Notes under the pieces: generated by a model | Seen by the model: the letters and a program-made list of their open reading frames with translations, nothing else | What the model was told of the DNA's origin: nothing | Database searches by the model: none | Source of the DNA: Dictyobacter formicarum | Lineage (GTDB): Bacteria > Chloroflexota > Ktedonobacteria > Ktedonobacterales > Ktedonobacteraceae | Direction of reading: 5' to 3' | Length of the DNA stretch: 64,000 nt | NCBI RefSeq assembly: GCF_016587435.1 | Contig: NZ_BNJJ01000004.1 | Span: 372,001-436,000 of the forward strand | Made by a program: the position numbers and the translations under genes | Part shown: positions 24,430 through 32,804 of the stretch, in pieces | How the letters are laid out: each line of letters begins with the position of its first letter | Numbering within the stretch: the stretch's first letter is position 1

Positions 24430-25242
24430 ATGTCAGGTCAAAAAATGGCGTATGTCCAGGCGCGTACTGACTTATTGGAGCAGATTACTTACACATTGCA
24501 AAAGGATGAGCGCTTTGTTGCCGCCTGGTTGGCTGGAAGCTTTGGACGTGGGGAACAGACATGGCTTAGTGATTTAGATCTTTATGTTGTTGTATCCGAA
24601 CCTTTTAGTGCGTCTTTGTGCGCTACACCCTGGCAGACCGGCGCGAAAACGACAGCTGAGCGCTTGGCTTTATTTCAGCAGTTTGGAGCGCCGGGTCTCA
24701 TTTTTGAGCGCAAGAGCCATGCGAACCAGATGGATGGTATCCTGACCAACGTGGTCTATCAAGAGTCCGCGCAGAGCGTTGATTGGATGTTGATTCCACA
24801 GGCAAAAGCCTATCGCGAACATCCTTCTCTCCTGCTCTTCGATAAGGTTGGCCTTCCTGAACCTCCCACACCAGAACCAGAAAGTCTTGAACAGCGTATT
24901 GAGCGAGCATCAACGAATGTGGGCTTCTTCTGGATCATCGCTTGCGGGAGCGCGAGGGCATTGGTGGCAAACAAGCTTCCTCTTTTCTACTCCTCCCTGC
25001 TTGAATTGGAAAGGGCTCTCCTTGAAGTGAAAGCCGCGCTTCGTGGTGAACGTGCTCCATACCTCAAATCCACCAATCAGCCGCTGTACCTGACACAGGA
25101 GAAGTGTGCAGCTATTTTACGCAGCCTCTGTGATGAAATAGAAAGCTTGATGCCTCAAGTCGTCCATCTCGGTGGCTACGTTCCAGCCTCGCCGCGCTCA
25201 CTCGTTGAGATGCGGCTCTCGTTGTTTTCATCAGAAGAATGA
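24430..25242 (+). CDS. Nucleotidyltransferase-domain protein (aminoglycoside nucleotidyltransferase-like)
   Basis: A 270-residue protein with a pol-beta-type nucleotidyltransferase core: AAWLAGSFGRGEQTWLSDLDLYVVV (about residues 37-61) holds the G-S-x-G-R-G motif and the metal-binding D-x-D in SDLDL. The C-terminal half is helical (ERASTNVGFFWIIACGSARALVANK, LLELERALLEVKAALRGE), as in antibiotic- or nucleotide-modifying members such as lincosamide nucleotidyltransferases. Transfer of AMP to a drug or protein is possible; the acceptor is unknown. It overlaps tail to tail, by 67 bases, the Nudix gene on the other strand. The ribosome site is weak. Confidence 0.87.
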   Translation: MSGQKMAYVQARTDLLEQITYTLQKDERFVAAWLAGSFGRGEQTWLSDLDLYVVVSEPFSASLCATPWQTGAKTTAERLALFQQFGAPGLIFERKSHANQMDGILTNVVYQESAQSVDWMLIPQAKAYREHPSLLLFDKVGLPEPPTPEPESLEQRIERASTNVGFFWIIACGSARALVANKLPLFYSSLLELERALLEVKAALRGERAPYLKSTNQPLYLTQEKCAAILRSLCDEIESLMPQVVHLGGYVPASPRSLVEMRLSLFSSEE

Positions 25243-25862
25243 GGCGCGCTGTCATACTGTAGTAGCAGCTTGCTCCGCAGCGGCTGCAGTTGCGGCAGGC
25301 GGCTGGTAAGGATGAACTGGGTGGCCAGCCCAATTGTGGCCAGGTGCATGGCTTGAAGATCGTATGTGCCCTGCCAGGTCTGCTGGTTGAACTCAGCGAG
25401 GTCCTGCAACACCACCTCGATATCCTCGGTTTCGTCCAGGGATTGCTCATGAGTTTGCTGCACATCGATGGCGAGGAACGACCAGATAATATTGTTCTGG
25501 TTGGCGGGATTGGCATAGCTATGTCCCACTTCGAAGAACTGTCCGCCGCCATAGCCGGTCTCCTCCAGCAGTTCGCGCTGTATTGCCTCCAGGGGCTTAG
25601 CATCTCCTGTCTCGGTTGTGCCGCCGGGCAGGCCAACCAGTATCTGTCCCGCTCCATGGCGGTATTCGCGCACCAGCACCACCTGGCCATCAGACGTTAT
25701 GGCCAGCACGTTGACCCAGTTGGAATATTCCAGCACATGATACGGCTCGATGACCAGACCATGGGCGTTTTGACAGCGGTCCGAGCGTACCTTTAGCCAG
25801 CGATCCTCATAGGTAATGGTGCTCCCGAGCACGTTCCAGGGCGTTAATCTATCTTCCATCAA
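25176..25862 (-). CDS. Nudix hydrolase (ADP-ribose pyrophosphatase-like)
   Basis: A 228-residue Nudix protein. The box contains GLPGGTTETGDAKPLEAIQRELLEETGYG; the R-E-L-L-E-E-T-G-Y half that binds metal is intact, but there is one extra residue between the glycine half and the R-E, and Asp replaces the usual Glu after the second G, so the box is slightly atypical. The flanking pattern (NWVNVLAITSDGQVVLVREYRHGAGQILVGLPGG) resembles ADP-ribose and sugar-nucleotide pyrophosphatases. The C-terminus is charged and unconserved. The last 67 bases overlap the convergent nucleotidyltransferase gene. Starting codon ATG 25862 is supported by homology length only. Confidence 0.9.
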   Translation of the reverse strand: MMEDRLTPWNVLGSTITYEDRWLKVRSDRCQNAHGLVIEPYHVLEYSNWVNVLAITSDGQVVLVREYRHGAGQILVGLPGGTTETGDAKPLEAIQRELLEETGYGGGQFFEVGHSYANPANQNNIIWSFLAIDVQQTHEQSLDETEDIEVVLQDLAEFNQQTWQGTYDLQAMHLATIGLATQFILTSRLPQLQPLRSKLLLQYDSAPHSSDENNESRISTSERGEAGT

Positions 25863-26160
25863 ATTGGCCTCACTTTATTTCAGATATCTATCATCATAAT
25901 GCATCGCACCCTCCCACGCCACCATTGTTCCTCTATAAGTCGTATAGATCAAAGTATACCCTGTATTGTGTAGACGCGCTCGCGGGCACACGTAAACGTG
26001 AACCGTAGCTGCGGCCTCGCGGCCGCTTGCTTGTTTCTCGTTCGAAAAAGTACCGGCCTTATTCGTCTTCCATGCCGTTTTCGTAGGATAGAATCTGGGC
26101 CAGCGCGGCAATGCAGACAATATGATGTCATGGGTGCGGGCCGCACCCATGACATTGTTT
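25863..26160. other. Intergenic region with GC-rich palindromic sequence
   Basis: Contains small palindromes (CACGTAAACGTG at about 25988-25999, GCGGCCTCGCGGCCGC at about 26012-26027) and the perfect palindrome listed at 26125-26155. It is repeat-like and no gene is supported. Promoter sequence of the Nudix gene would be at 25863-25920. Confidence 0.4.
26125..26155. terminator. 15-bp perfect palindrome after the ligase gene
   Basis: Arms 26125-26139 (ATGTCATGGGTGCGG) and 26141-26155 around one G. It lies 5 bases beyond the stop of the minus-strand ligase gene. The T-run (TTGTTTTT) is on the plus-strand side, so it terminates best in the opposite direction. Confidence 0.5.
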
Positions 26161-27525
26161 TTATGTGGGGCGTCGATCGATGACGCGGATGGCTTTGCCT
26201 TCGCTACGCGGTAGGGTGCCGGTGGGTTGGATCTGGATGTCGATGTGCAGGTGTAGCTGGGCGTAGAACACCTGGGTGATGCGCTTTTGTAGTTGCTGGA
26301 TCTGTTCATTATCTGTCCAGGTCGCGCTGTCGACTTCCTGGGGAGAAATAGCGGTTTGCATGGACGGCGTTATTTCAGTCTGAACAACGGCGCTGTCCAG
26401 CGTGTGTTTACGTTCGATCAGAATCTGGTAATAGGGCGCCAGCTCGGCGAAACCGAATAGGATGCGCTTGATTTCTGCCGGAAAGACGTTGATGCCGCGA
26501 ATAATCAACATGTCGTCTACGCGACCTTTGATCTGGCTCATGCGCACCAGCGTGCGACCGCAGGTGCATGGTTCGGCGATGAGTGTGCATAAATCTCCGG
26601 TGCGGTAGCGCAGTAGCGGCATGCCTTCTTTTGTGATGGTGGTAAAGACGAGCTCACCTTCTGCACCATACGGCAATGCTTCACCCGTAGCCGGATCAAT
26701 GATTTCAGGGAGAAAGTGGTCTTCAAAGATGTGCAAGCTGCGATCCGCTTGCTTATCCTGGTGACTCTGTATACATTCCATGGCCACGCCCGGGCCGATA
26801 ATTTCGCTCAGACCATAAATATCCAGGGCGTGCAGGCCGAGCCTATCTTCTATTTGCTGGCACAGCGCTTTGGTCCAGGGTTCCGCCCCAAAGATACCAC
26901 ACTTTAAGTGTAGGTCCTGCGCAGACATGCCCAGCGCGGACAGTGTTTCGGCTATCGTGAGGGCATACGATGGAGTACAGCATAGGGCCGTCGCCTGCAT
27001 ATCGTGTAGGAAGGTGACCTGGCGCTGTGTACTGCCGCTGGACATAGGAACTACCGTCATACCTAGATATTCGCCTCCATAGTGGAGCCCCAGGCCGCCG
27101 GTAAAGAGCCCATAGCCATAGGCATTATGCAGTATATCACCGGGTTGCAGGCCAGCGCAGGCCAGTGAACGCGCGCAGACCTCGCCCCAGATATCGATGT
27201 CGCGGCGCGTATAGCCAACAATTTTAGCTTTGCTACGCGTACCCGAAGAGGCATGAATGCGGCTCAGCTGCTCGCGCGGGACCGAGAGTAATCCCAGGGG
27301 ATAATGTTCGATCAGGTCATAGCGGGTGGTAAAAGGCAGTCTATGCAGGTCTGCCAGACTGTTGATGTGTGATGGGTGGATTTGCAAGGCATCCATGGCC
27401 TGCTGATAGAAAGGAACCGATGTATAGACGCGTTGAACCGTGTGCTGAAGTCGCTTGAGTTGTAACTGCTGACGCTCCTCAGCCGGAAGATAATCGCGCG
27501 CAGCTACTTCTTCATTCCATGCCAT
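26161..27525 (-). CDS. Phenylacetate-CoA ligase family adenylating enzyme
   Basis: A 454-residue acyl-adenylate-forming enzyme of the PaaK family. Visible motifs: ASSGTRSKAKIVGYTR (ATP P-loop, about residues 93-108), YGYGLFTGGLGLHYG, DIYGLSEIIGPG (A5-like), RYRTGDLC (A7) and RIIRGINVFPAEIKR-type sequence MLIIRGINVFPAEI (A8). The C-terminal PTGTLPRSEGKAIRVID has the catalytic Lys in the P-R-S-E-G-K motif. PaaK activates phenylacetate to its CoA thioester. With no paa catabolic genes here, an alternative aryl acid, or a role in acyl-CoA supply, is as likely. The gene is monocistronic. Confidence 0.9.
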   Translation of the reverse strand: MAWNEEVAARDYLPAEERQQLQLKRLQHTVQRVYTSVPFYQQAMDALQIHPSHINSLADLHRLPFTTRYDLIEHYPLGLLSVPREQLSRIHASSGTRSKAKIVGYTRRDIDIWGEVCARSLACAGLQPGDILHNAYGYGLFTGGLGLHYGGEYLGMTVVPMSSGSTQRQVTFLHDMQATALCCTPSYALTIAETLSALGMSAQDLHLKCGIFGAEPWTKALCQQIEDRLGLHALDIYGLSEIIGPGVAMECIQSHQDKQADRSLHIFEDHFLPEIIDPATGEALPYGAEGELVFTTITKEGMPLLRYRTGDLCTLIAEPCTCGRTLVRMSQIKGRVDDMLIIRGINVFPAEIKRILFGFAELAPYYQILIERKHTLDSAVVQTEITPSMQTAISPQEVDSATWTDNEQIQQLQKRITQVFYAQLHLHIDIQIQPTGTLPRSEGKAIRVIDRRPT

Positions 27526-27860
27526 GAGAATTTCTCCATTCCCTGTTGCGCCAGTGCAACGAAACGGCGTTACTTTAAGCAGACGCTATCACTATAAACA
27601 AAGAGAGAATGAAAGTCAACCTTATAACACGTCTGGCATCTAGCATCGTTCACCCTCAGGTGTATTTGGTAGCATTTATAGAAACACGTGAAATACTTGA
27701 AATACTTGCTGATAGGTTTGACATTAGTACCATCAAAAAGGGAAAAGTTATTCAAATAGATGCTTATCGTTGCACAATAAAAATGTATATTTATTACTAG
27801 CGGATTTGTATCGCAATTTTATTCAGATATTTTAGGAAGTACAGAAGAGAGTTCGAACTC
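27526..27860. other. AT-rich region upstream of the actin-like gene
   Basis: 335 AT-rich bases containing a tandem repeat TGAAATACTTGAAATACT (about 27690-27708). Possible promoter elements occur (TTGACA at 27718-27723). Plasmid ParM systems carry repeats in this position as the centromere, but only two copies are seen here. A 63-codon frame at 27609 lacks good coding character. Confidence 0.4.
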
Positions 27861-28991
27861 ATGAAATGGTATCCTTATGGACATGATTTTGGTAATGCCG
27901 AAATAGGTGGTGTGACGGTTATTAATGGTAAAACTGTCTCGCTAAGTATTCCGACGGCTTTCGCCAAGGTTGATACGGTCGCTTTACGTAATCTTGGTGT
28001 GAATGTCGAACAATCAAACGTTCATGTTATGCAGTTAGAAGATGAAGAGGCAGCCTATGCGATCGGTGATCTGGCATTGCAGCAGTCGATCGACGCCTAT
28101 CATGGACGCGGCGATATTCAGCGTTACGCCAGTCGCTTTAGTTTGCGTAGCTTACTCACGGTAGCTGCTACCTTGATTCCTGATGCTGAGTTTGGTATTT
28201 ATGTCGTTACCGGCCTGCCAGCCGAGACCTATATCAAAAATGCCGCCTTACGTTTAGCCATCAAAGAGGCATTGGATGGCACCTACACCTTTACCCTGAA
28301 CGATGAAAAGACCCCTCGCCGTGTTGTGGTTGAAGTCGCGACTGTGGTGATGGAAGGTGCCGGCGCTTTGATCGCCTATAACGATCGGTCCAGCAACAAA
28401 ATGACCGAGAGCGCGGTCATTGACATTGGTGGGCGTACCACCGACCTGTATGTGGCACGTGGCCAGGTGCCTGTGGTTGAGTATTGTAAGGGTAAGCCGG
28501 TGGGCGTCGAGATGGCTACCCAGATGATGATGGACTCATTTGAGAACAAGTACGATCGCCCCCTTTCATTGCTAGAAGCACGTGAAATCATGCATGCATA
28601 TGCGGCCCAGGCTCAGGGGGAAATTGCCCGCTATCCAGAAATCTCTTCGTATGGGCAGACTATCGGCCACTATGAGTTGGAGCGCCTGGTCACTGAAGCG
28701 GTTACCCAGGTTGGTAGCGAGATCGTCTCCTTTGTAGCCTCTGCATGGCGACAAAGCGACCGTGACGCGGTTGCGGCTAGTTTCAAGCCGGTTTTAAATA
28801 TTGGTGGTGGCGTCTTCTATTTCTATAACTTTCTCAAGAAACGCATACCCCATCTTTCCAGGCCCGATGATCCGGTTCATGCTAACTGTATCGGCTATTG
28901 TACTCTGGCTGGTCGTCTGTTGATTCGCAAGGTCCAGAGCAGCAGCGGCAGCAGCAGCAACGGGAGTTCCGCCAGCATTCGTATATTCTAA
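27861..28991 (+). CDS. Actin-like ATPase, ParM/StbA-like
   Basis: A 376-residue protein of the actin/Hsp70 ATPase fold. Phosphate-1 loop GHDFGNAEIGG (about residues 8-18), phosphate-2 loop VIDIGGRTTDLYVARG (about 188-203), KGKPVGVEMATQMMMD as connector, and the adenosine motif LNIGGGVFYFYNFLKK (about 312-327) are in the right order. The GRTTD form is that of ParM and archaeal relatives (Ta0583-like), not MreB or FtsA. ParM-type proteins form filaments that move DNA. Here the gene is chromosomal-looking and is followed by a proline-rich partner, with no parR-like gene certain. The C-terminal tail is serine-rich (SSSGSSSNGSS). The ribosome site is weak. Confidence 0.87.
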   Translation: MKWYPYGHDFGNAEIGGVTVINGKTVSLSIPTAFAKVDTVALRNLGVNVEQSNVHVMQLEDEEAAYAIGDLALQQSIDAYHGRGDIQRYASRFSLRSLLTVAATLIPDAEFGIYVVTGLPAETYIKNAALRLAIKEALDGTYTFTLNDEKTPRRVVVEVATVVMEGAGALIAYNDRSSNKMTESAVIDIGGRTTDLYVARGQVPVVEYCKGKPVGVEMATQMMMDSFENKYDRPLSLLEAREIMHAYAAQAQGEIARYPEISSYGQTIGHYELERLVTEAVTQVGSEIVSFVASAWRQSDRDAVAASFKPVLNIGGGVFYFYNFLKKRIPHLSRPDDPVHANCIGYCTLAGRLLIRKVQSSSGSSSNGSSASIRIF

Positions 28992-29026
28992 ATCGCATAT
29001 GCTAAATTAGTAGGAAGAGAAATCGT

Positions 29027-29515
29027 ATGTCACAATCTTCATCAGATAAATTCCTGCATTTCACAGTTGGTCTGTTGAAGGACTCTGAAGCATTAGAGTT
29101 ATTACGGCAGGATGCCGTAAAACATCATATGATTGATAACCCTGGACAACTGATCGCCCTACGTCTGACTGAGTATTATGAGATGATGAGCAAGGGGATT
29201 GTCCAGCCCGTTGTCCGTGTACCAGCGGTGGTCACGCCAGCCGGACCCGAGGTAAAACCGCAATCCGAAGCGGATGTACAGGTACCGTTTCATAAGCCTG
29301 TTCCTGTACAATCGTCCCAGCCAATGCAGCCAGTCCAGCCGCAGCAACCGGGCAGGCAGACTCCCGCGCCGGCGTATGACAATGGACCTGTTGTGCGCCA
29401 GCCAACTGGCCGTATGCGTGCCATCATGCAAAATAGGGGTGAAAGTATTGTTTCCACCTCCTCAAACGCCGATCAAAACGCTGACGAGGCCGCCGACTAC
29501 TGGTCACTTCTCTAG
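29027..29515 (+). CDS. Proline/glutamine-rich partner of the actin-like ATPase
   Basis: A 162-residue protein that I do not recognise. It begins after AGGAAGAG, 35 bases after the actin-like gene. Residues 8-52 are helical and might form a dimerisation or DNA-binding head (FLHFTVGLLKDSEALELLRQDAVKHH, then QLIALRLTEYYEMM). Residues 60-130 are a low-complexity proline/glutamine linker (MQPVQPQQPGRQTPAP). The end is conserved-looking, PTGRMRAIMQNRGESI, with an acidic terminus DEAADYWSLL. In ParMRC systems the adaptor ParR has an N-terminal DNA-binding domain, a flexible linker and a C-terminal motif that binds filament ends, so by layout and position this could be an analogous adaptor. That is inference. 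Confidence 0.75.
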   Translation: MSQSSSDKFLHFTVGLLKDSEALELLRQDAVKHHMIDNPGQLIALRLTEYYEMMSKGIVQPVVRVPAVVTPAGPEVKPQSEADVQVPFHKPVPVQSSQPMQPVQPQQPGRQTPAPAYDNGPVVRQPTGRMRAIMQNRGESIVSTSSNADQNADEAADYWSLL

Positions 29516-29567
29516 AAATCGGGCGCGAGGCCCGAACCTATGGGGGATGCGTTTTTTGTATTGTGCT

Positions 29568-29593
29568 ACACATTGGATGCACATCCAATGTGT
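29568..29593. terminator. 12-bp perfect palindrome
   Basis: Arms 29568-29579 (ACACATTGGATG) and 29582-29593, 2-base centre, about 55 bases after the actin-partner gene. It could end that transcript, though no T-run follows. Confidence 0.45.
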
Positions 29594-29659
29594 AAAATGC
29601 CGCGGGTGCGTATGCACCCGCCCGTATGGCGGCGCTTTGTTCTCCCAGAAGGGGAACAT

Positions 29660-29757
29660 TGAAATGAATAAATTCTTCTTCGGCAATCGCGCCCGCGATG
29701 ACTTCGCCTTTACTGACCACCTCTGCAACCGCTTGATGACTGAATGAGAATCTTTCG
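29660..29757 (-). pseudogene. Relic of a PhnD-like phosphonate-binding domain
   Basis: Reading the minus strand from about 29757 gives, in one frame, FSHQAVAEVVSKGEVIAGAI then AEEEFIHF. This aligns with residues of the PhnD-LacI regulator at 42866 (SSHPAVAEAVIKGEVVAGAI, then MEEEFIRA); about 20 of 26 positions are identical. No further homology is visible on either side, so this is a short remnant of a duplicated phosphonate-binding domain, most like that of the regulator rather than the lipoprotein PhnD. It lies about 100 bases upstream of the predicted promoter of the phosphonatase-like gene. Confidence 0.6.
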
Positions 29758-29852
29758 CTGCTGAGTGTAGTATCTATCGAGCATATTTCCCATTATTAAC
29801 AAATAATAACATATATTAACATTCCTTTTGCCAACTTTTAACAAAAATACCG

Positions 29853-29903
29853 TTGACTTGAGCAGCCTGGATGGGTTACAAATGATGCGTAAAGCTTTAC
29901 GCA
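29853..29903 (+). promoter_or_regulatory. Promoter and LacI-type operator of the phosphonatase-like gene
   Basis: TTGACT (29853-29858), an 18-base spacer and TACAAA (29877-29882) form a sigma70-type promoter. The perfect 18-base palindrome TGCGTAAAGCTTTACGCA (29886-29903) follows after 3 bases, where it would cover the transcription start. The same architecture recurs in front of phnC (42592-42644). A LacI-family repressor bound here would block transcription. Confidence 0.7.
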
Positions 29904-30002
29904 AGCTGAAGCTATTGTCAATTGCTGTGGAGAGTAGAGGATCCCATACCGGGGTCCTCCCTGCATATGATTCACGCATACATATGAATAATGGAGAGAT
30001 CG

Positions 30003-30680
30003 ATGGGACCCATTCAACTGGTAGTCTTTGATATGGCTGGAACCACTGTCGATGATACAGGCAATCGTGTACTTACCTGCCTGATAGAGACGGCTCGTAT
30101 CCATAATTTACCGGGTACACGTGAAGAGCTCAACGCGTTGATGGGCATGAATAAACGCGAAGTTTTTGAAATGCTGGCCGCCCGCCAGCTATCCGGTCAT
30201 TCTGACACCGCGCATAAACTGGCAGAGGAGGCGCTGGCTACCTTTGTTGATCAGATGAAGGCAGCATATTCCCAACATGTGGCACCCATTGACGGTGCGG
30301 AAGAGACCTTTGCGTTTCTGAAGGAGCGTAGCATTAAAGTGGCCCTTGATACCGGCTTCGATTCAATCATCGGCGGCATTATTCTGGATCGCCTCGGCTG
30401 GCTGGGACGCTATGTGGATTGCGCGGTTTTTTCAAGCGATGTGTCGCGCGGTCGGCCCGCTCCTTTTATGATTTTTCGCGCCATGGGGCAGCTGGATGTG
30501 CAGGATGTACGCCAGGTCATGAAACTGGGAGACTCGCCTGCAGATCTGGATGAGGGTTCAAATGCTGGCTGTGGCGAGGTTATCGGCGTGCTGAGTGGTG
30601 CGCATACCGCTACGACGTTGGGACGCTATCGTCATACACGCCTTATTCCTAGCGTTGCCGCATTGCCTTCGTTGTTTTAA
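30003..30680 (+). CDS. Phosphonatase-like HAD hydrolase (PhnX-like)
   Basis: A 225-residue HAD protein. I chose ATG 30003, 4 bases after GGAGAG, over an ATG at 29991. The HAD nucleophile is FDMAGTTVDD (first Asp of D-M-A-G-T-T), the motif of the phosphonoacetaldehyde hydrolase subgroup, and MGMNKREVFEML in the cap carries a Lys comparable to the Schiff-base Lys of PhnX. VALDTGFDS is motif II, GRPAPFMIF has the motif III-type basic residue, and KLGDSPADLDEGSNAGC is motif IV. PhnX cleaves the C-P bond of phosphonoacetaldehyde; PhnX-like paralogues have unproven substrates. The operator in its promoter links it to the phn operon on the other strand. Confidence 0.88.
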   Translation: MGPIQLVVFDMAGTTVDDTGNRVLTCLIETARIHNLPGTREELNALMGMNKREVFEMLAARQLSGHSDTAHKLAEEALATFVDQMKAAYSQHVAPIDGAEETFAFLKERSIKVALDTGFDSIIGGIILDRLGWLGRYVDCAVFSSDVSRGRPAPFMIFRAMGQLDVQDVRQVMKLGDSPADLDEGSNAGCGEVIGVLSGAHTATTLGRYRHTRLIPSVAALPSLF

Positions 30681-30786
30681 TTAGGAAGAGATAAATATAC
30701 ACATGGGGGTTCATCTGTAGTTTTAAGGTTGCAAAGGCGGGAACAAGATCACCTCTGGCTCTACGCCACCGAGGCGATCCCATTGT

Positions 30787-31965
30787 TCAGAGGTGTTGTA
30801 CGTAGTCAGACTGATAAACAATCTCACCATTCACCAGCGTTTTGCGAACCAGTGGATACCCTTCAAATACTTCGACAAGGAGCAGGTCTGCACACTTCCC
30901 TGCTTCAATCGAACCCAGGTTTCGATCGACCATGAGAGCCCGCGCAGGATTGAGTGTGACCATGCGGAACGCCTTTGCCATATCCATCCCCTGATTTATC
31001 AGGCGAAATACAGAGGCCAGCATTGCAGAGGGATAATAATCGGAACAGATGATATGTGCTGCGTTGGCATTAATGGCGTCCAGGGCACTCATATTCTTGC
31101 CATGTGAACCGCCGCGTACAATATTCGGGGCACCTACGCTCACATGTAAGCCACATTCGCTGGCGTAGATGGCTGTCTGCAGGTTCATGGGAAACTCGCT
31201 CACCGAAATACCACAATCCAGGATCTGATTGATTTTTTCTGACGAATCGTCGTCATGAGATGCTACAGGAATACCTGCCGAAATTGCAGATTGAGCCAGT
31301 TGTTTCAGTATTTGCCAGTTTATTTGCTTATGCTTCTCAACCATACGTTGAGCCATAGCTGCGGCTGCTGCCCCCTGTAGACCATGTGTCTTACTTACAT
31401 AAACTTCATATGAACCAGATGCGCTATATTGCCCTTGACCGGGCGAATGATCCATTAAAGACAGCAGTTGTATTGAGTTATCACTGATGTGCTTTCTTAC
31501 AATATCAATAGCAGGAAAGTTGATTACTTCGTAACGTAAGTGGAGACGGTGACGAAGAAGTGAACGTGTGTGTGAAAGCCGATGAAATGCCAGCAGAGCT
31601 TGTTCGACTACCTCATCACTACGCACGCCCACGCCACCGGACATGGATAGTCCATGGTATATGGTAGTAATACCATGGACTACAAGTTTTCTTTCTAGTT
31701 CATAGAAAGCCATCTCCATTGGAAATCGCGAGCCAGGACGCGGCTCAATTTCCTTCTCAATGGCATCGCTATGTATATCGATCATACCTGGCATAACATA
31801 CATACCACAGGCATCAATGACCCTATCAGCATCAGGTACGATATCCATCTGTTCCGCGGGAACAATGGCTTCAATGCGTCCATCCTGTAGCAGAACAGTG
31901 CCCTGTATCGTTTGATCTGGCAAAACAACTGTTCCGCCTGTGATGGCAATAATATCTTTCCTCAA
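30787..31965 (-). CDS. phnM: PhnM-like phosphonate-metabolism amidohydrolase (copy 1)
   Basis: A 392-residue amidohydrolase, the family that removes pyrophosphate from ribose 1-methylphosphonate 5-triphosphate in the C-P lyase pathway. Metal-site motifs: GMIDIHSDAIEKEIEPRPG (about residues 56-74), LMDHSPGQGQY, ASHDDDSSEKI, and SDYYPSAM in the C-terminal half, all as in PhnM. It is the most distal gene of the minus-strand phn operon, separated from the hexapeptide transferase by 113 bases. It is the second PhnM-type gene in the cluster, and its extra copy suggests a specialised substrate or partial redundancy. A degenerate palindrome TTGAAAGCTTTTCCA (about 32023-32037) upstream weakly resembles the phn operator. 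Confidence 0.9.
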   Translation of the reverse strand: MRKDIIAITGGTVVLPDQTIQGTVLLQDGRIEAIVPAEQMDIVPDADRVIDACGMYVMPGMIDIHSDAIEKEIEPRPGSRFPMEMAFYELERKLVVHGITTIYHGLSMSGGVGVRSDEVVEQALLAFHRLSHTRSLLRHRLHLRYEVINFPAIDIVRKHISDNSIQLLSLMDHSPGQGQYSASGSYEVYVSKTHGLQGAAAAAMAQRMVEKHKQINWQILKQLAQSAISAGIPVASHDDDSSEKINQILDCGISVSEFPMNLQTAIYASECGLHVSVGAPNIVRGGSHGKNMSALDAINANAAHIICSDYYPSAMLASVFRLINQGMDMAKAFRMVTLNPARALMVDRNLGSIEAGKCADLLLVEVFEGYPLVRKTLVNGEIVYQSDYVQHL

Positions 31966-32078
31966 TTATTTCTACCCCAATCATCTTTCTCGTTCTATGT
32001 TATCTCTTTCACAGCCCACCTGGAAAAGCTTTCAAGTGGACTGTCGTGTCCATCAGGCTGGTAGTTTAATGGATGGAG

Positions 32079-32720
32079 TTACTTACGACCATGCTTTTTT
32101 AAAAAAGATTCCAGGTCATTGAAATCAGCAAAGCATTCCACGAGTTTCTCACGCGGCCAATCCCACCAGGCAATCCGTAGCAACTGCTCCGCGATCTCAC
32201 GAGTGAAGCGTTCTTTGAGCGGCCTGGCCGGGACTCCCCCAACTATCGTATAAGGCTCAACGTCATGGGTGACGACAGCGCCGGCCCCTATGACTGCTCC
32301 TGTACCAATAGTTCTGCCCGGTAAAATCGTTGCGCCATGGCCGATCCATACATCATGACCGATTTTTACGCTGTGAGCACGACGCCACGCAAATATGCTT
32401 TCATCATTGGTTTCTGCAAAGCCATAGGCCACGCGACGATAGGTCGCATGATGCTGCGTGACCCGGTCCATGGGATGATTGCCGGGATTAATCGTTACAT
32501 GGGAGGCGATAGAGCAAAATTTCCCGATGTCCGCATAGTTAATCTCGACGCTCTCACTTGTGTAGGTGTAATCGCCGATCTTTGACTCAAGAAGCGCAGA
32601 AGCGGGACCAATAGACGTCCACGCACCAAGCTCACTGGCGCGGACAATCGCCGTTGCATCGACAAATGGTTGCTCAGATAAGACGTGCTGCCAGAGCAGC
32701 GCAGAATGTTCTTTCGACAT
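32079..32720 (-). CDS. Hexapeptide-repeat acyltransferase of the phosphonate-cluster type
   Basis: A 213-residue left-handed beta-helix transferase like those regularly found in phn clusters (the transferase hexapeptide family named for phosphonate metabolism). Hexapeptide turns are at [23 protein letters not shown], then [19 protein letters not shown]. The catalytic region includes [36 protein letters not shown] and the ending PARPLKERF is family-like. It probably acetylates an amino group of an aminoalkylphosphonate or an intermediate, using acetyl-CoA. Start ATG 32720 is chosen because the sequence before it is not family-like, although its ribosome site (GGAAGG) is rather far. It lies between the two phnM genes. 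Confidence 0.87.
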   Translation of the reverse strand: MSKEHSALLWQHVLSEQPFVDATAIVRASELGAWTSIGPASALLESKIGDYTYTSESVEINYADIGKFCSIASHVTINPGNHPMDRVTQHHATYRRVAYGFAETNDESIFAWRRAHSVKIGHDVWIGHGATILPGRTIGTGAVIGAGAVVTHDVEPYTIVGGVPARPLKERFTREIAEQLLRIAWWDWPREKLVECFADFNDLESFLKKHGRK

Positions 32721-32804
32721 AGACGTACTTGCGTACCTTCCTTCGCAAGAGAGATAGAGTGGATAGAGGTGAACACGCCACTCCATTCACCACAACAATA
32801 GTAT

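Larger units (their letters stand above)
29516..29852. other. Intergenic region: palindromes and a PhnD-like relic
   Basis: Contains a CCGAACCTATGGG module (29532-29544) whose reverse complement is at 52389-52401, a short palindrome (29568-29593), and the PhnD-like fragment listed separately. There is no complete gene. Confidence 0.45.

Noticed and set aside
27690..27710. Two tandem TGAAATACT copies as a centromere (parC)
   Set aside because: Only two copies; partition sites have more. Kept as a remark, not as a feature.
27609..27800. A 63-codon plus-strand frame before the actin-like gene
   Set aside because: The composition follows the AT-rich background, the ribosome site is poor and no domain pattern is visible.
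29832..30104. Minus-strand frames across the HAD-gene promoter
   Set aside because: They oppose a convincing promoter, operator and start codon and have no coding character.
32022..32039. A third AAAGCTTT operator copy before the first phnM
   Set aside because: TTGAAAGCTTTTCCA matches only the centre and no promoter is seen; mentioned only in the gene entry.
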